Shown piece by piece: positions 6,192 to 7,495 of a stretch of DNA of 7,495 bases. Positions within the stretch are counted from its first letter, which is position 1; the number at the start of each line of letters is the position of its first letter. The position numbers and the translations under genes are program-made. This stretch comes from JADHUC01 sp964617665 (GTDB taxonomy: Bacteria > Planctomycetota > Planctomycetia > Pirellulales > Pirellulaceae), in the NCBI GenBank assembly GCA_964617665.1, contig CAZUAH010000651.1:1-7495 (forward strand), given 5' to 3'. The notes beneath the pieces were generated by a model, which was not told the origin of the DNA, did not search any database, and worked only from the letters and a program-made list of their open reading frames with translations.

Positions 6192-6940
6192 CCCCACCAT
6201 CCTCCATTGACATGGATCACTTGGCCCGACACATACGACGCTAGTTCACTGCACAGGAACAAGATCACGCCCGCAATCTCTTCGGGTTCGCCGCACCGAC
6301 CCAGCGGGACCGACTTCAGCATCTCGGCTCGAGTCTGTTCGGGAATCGTCTCGCCCATCTCGGTCAACACCACACCTGGTGCCACGGCGTTCACCGTGAT
6401 CCGCCGTTTGGCGAGTTCTCGGCTCAGTACCTTGGTCAGCCCCATGACGCCCGCCTTGGCTGCCGCGTAGTTGGTTTGCCCAAAGAACCCCACGACGGCC
6501 GAGATCGAGGCCAGATTGATGATGCGCCCGCCGTCCGAAAGGCATTCCGTGGCGGCTTTCGACACTTTGTAGACGCCGGTTAGGTTTGTATCGATCACCG
6601 CCTGCCAATCCTCCGGCGACAGCTTCTTCAAAGTCCGATCGCGCACTATTCCGGCATTGTTGACCAGGATGTTGAGGCTACCAAAGCGTCGAACCGTTTC
6701 CTGGATCATCGCTTCGACCTGCGCAGTGTCGCGCACATCGGCCTCGATCGCCACTGCCCGTTCGCCGATCCGCTTGGCGGTCTTTTCGGCTCGCTCGCGG
6801 TTGACGCCCTCCGGATCAGCGAAGTAATTGATGACCACGTTGGCCCCGGCCTCCGCGAGCATCGCGGCGGTGGCAGCGCCCAAACCCTGACCGCCGCCGG
6901 TGACCACGGCCGTCTTGCCTGACAAATCGATTGGAATCAT
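6188..6940 (-). CDS. Short-chain dehydrogenase/reductase, FabG-like
   Basis: This 250-residue classical SDR has the length and layout of 3-oxoacyl-ACP reductase. TGGGQGLG at 14-21 is the nucleotide-binding loop. NNAG at 94-97 and Asn119 are structural and catalytic positions. Ser145, Tyr158 and Lys162 (in NYAAAKAG) complete the catalytic tetrad with the canonical Ser-Tyr spacing of 13. It ends with the common SDR tail VSGQVIHVNGGWWG. It uses NAD(P)H to interconvert a ketone and an alcohol. Being sandwiched between a Gfo/Idh oxidoreductase and a CoA transferase, rather than with acp and fabD/F genes, argues for a catabolic hydroxyacyl or hydroxyacid substrate over fatty acid synthesis. The start at 6940 is chosen because GAGGG (6952-6948) lies seven bases upstream. 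Extending to 7012 would add 24 unrelated residues and overlap the preceding gene. The gap to that gene is 19 bases; its stop TGA overlaps the CoA transferase start. Confidence 0.92.
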   Translation of the reverse strand: MIPIDLSGKTAVVTGGGQGLGAATAAMLAEAGANVVINYFADPEGVNRERAEKTAKRIGERAVAIEADVRDTAQVEAMIQETVRRFGSLNILVNNAGIVRDRTLKKLSPEDWQAVIDTNLTGVYKVSKAATECLSDGGRIINLASISAVVGFFGQTNYAAAKAGVMGLTKVLSRELAKRRITVNAVAPGVVLTEMGETIPEQTRAEMLKSVPLGRCGEPEEIAGVILFLCSELASYVSGQVIHVNGGWWG

Positions 6941-6959
6941 GCGTTGGCCCTCGTTCCAT

Positions 6960-7495
6960 CTAAACGAAGTTCGTCGCACCTGGCACCGGCATGGGATAGT
7001 TGTCATCTGCATCCGGTTTCGTGGGTGGCTCGGCGTCTAGTGCGTATCGCTCGGGGACCAAGACATAATTCGACTTCATGGCCTGATCCCACGTGATAAT
7101 TTTGCCGGTGTACGTGGCCCAGGTGGCCATGATGGCCAGCATGCTGCTGCGAGCCATGTACAGACTGTTGTTGATCGGCTCGCCGCTACGGATCGCGGAA
7201 AACAGCGCTACGTGCTCCAGGTCGAAACGGTTGCAGCTTGGGCCGTCGTACTGCCAGTTGGTCTCGCCTTCGATGCGGCAGCGGAGCAGATCGCAGTGTC
7301 CCTTGGTGCCGTAGAAGTGGTCGGCAATACTGGTCTGACAACCGTTCTGCTGACGGCAGTAGGCGTGCATTTGTACGCCGTTAGCATATTCGTAAACGAT
7401 GGAATGGTGATCCCACGCGTCGCCGTATTGGGGCCCCACGCGGGTTTGGCGTCCGCCCATGCCCCATGCCCTGAGCGGCGGCTCGTCGCGCATCG
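6960..7495 (-). CDS. Gfo/Idh/MocA-family oxidoreductase, C-terminal part (5' end outside window)
   Basis: The last 177 or so residues of an oxidoreductase are visible, open to the window edge. The fragment has the C-terminal substrate-binding domain typical of planctomycete Gfo/Idh/MocA proteins. LRAWGMGGRQTRVG comes first, then DAWDHHSIVYEYANGVQMHAY, which is a beta-strand run. YGTKGHCDL follows, then EHVALFSAIRSGEPINNS and, after a helix, ATYTGKIITWDQAM. The family uses a Rossmann NAD(P)-binding domain, here outside the window, to oxidise or reduce sugars, cyclitols or their acids. Many planctomycete members carry a Tat signal at the missing N-terminus, which cannot be checked here. It is the most upstream visible gene of the minus-strand unit and is followed 19 bases later by the SDR. 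The internal ATG at 7493 is not claimed as the start, because family members are about 400 residues long. Confidence 0.88.
   Translation of the reverse strand, partial: MRDEPPLRAWGMGGRQTRVGPQYGDAWDHHSIVYEYANGVQMHAYCRQQNGCQTSIADHFYGTKGHCDLLRCRIEGETNWQYDGPSCNRFDLEHVALFSAIRSGEPINNSLYMARSSMLAIMATWATYTGKIITWDQAMKSNYVLVPERYALDAEPPTKPDADDNYPMPVPGATNFV

Noticed and set aside
5424..6470. Long plus-strand open frame (348 codons) opposite the CoA transferase and SDR genes
   Set aside because: It is antisense to two genes with complete family motifs, has no recognisable product, and arises from the GC-rich codon bias of the real genes.
6941..7012. N-terminal extension of the SDR to an ATG at 7012
   Set aside because: The added residues are not SDR-like, overlap the preceding gene, and bypass the GAGGG site in front of 6940.
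1..7495. CRISPR array, transposon ends, tRNA or rRNA genes, defence system
   Set aside because: No short direct repeats with regular spacers, no transposase or integrase motifs, and no cloverleaf or rRNA-like sequence were seen on reading both strands.

Overview
The window looks like chromosomal DNA from a planctomycete, probably of the Pirellulales type. Three things suggest this: a secreted repeat protein whose N-terminus carries a variant of the planctomycete-typical LEPR-XLL motif, a Gfo/Idh/MocA oxidoreductase C-terminus of the kind that is heavily expanded in that phylum, and a signal-peptide-bearing PIG-L deacetylase. The assignment is an inference from protein style; no marker gene is present.

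Left part, plus strand (1-2366). A C-terminal fragment of an unrecognised protein ends at 201. It is followed by 577 bases without a convincing gene. Next comes a 385-residue acidic, presumably exported protein made of four tandem repeats of about 86 residues, with a clear AGGAGG ribosome-binding site. A 121-residue hypothetical protein follows 64 bases later. A GC-rich perfect hairpin (2402-2426) lies in the gap between this gene and the convergent gene on the other strand.

Right part, minus strand (2556-7495), read right to left. A Gfo/Idh/MocA-family oxidoreductase (5' end outside the window) is followed after 19 bases by an SDR/FabG-type reductase. The SDR stop overlaps the start of a fused two-domain class I acyl-CoA transferase (ATGA overlap). 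A Tat-signal protein of unknown family, carrying one CxxCH motif near its C-terminus, follows after 28 bases. These four genes look like one transcription unit. A 209-base gap then separates them from an exported PIG-L/LmbE-type deacetylase, which probably has its own promoter.

The SDR and CoA transferase could act in sequence on a hydroxy/keto short-chain acid: oxidise or reduce it, then activate it with CoA. The Gfo/Idh protein would feed sugar- or cyclitol-derived substrate. That pathway is an inference from gene order; no substrate can be read from the sequence. The most unusual item is the Tat/CxxCH protein at the end of the unit. I see no CRISPR array, transposase, tRNA or rRNA, and no obvious defence or mobile system.
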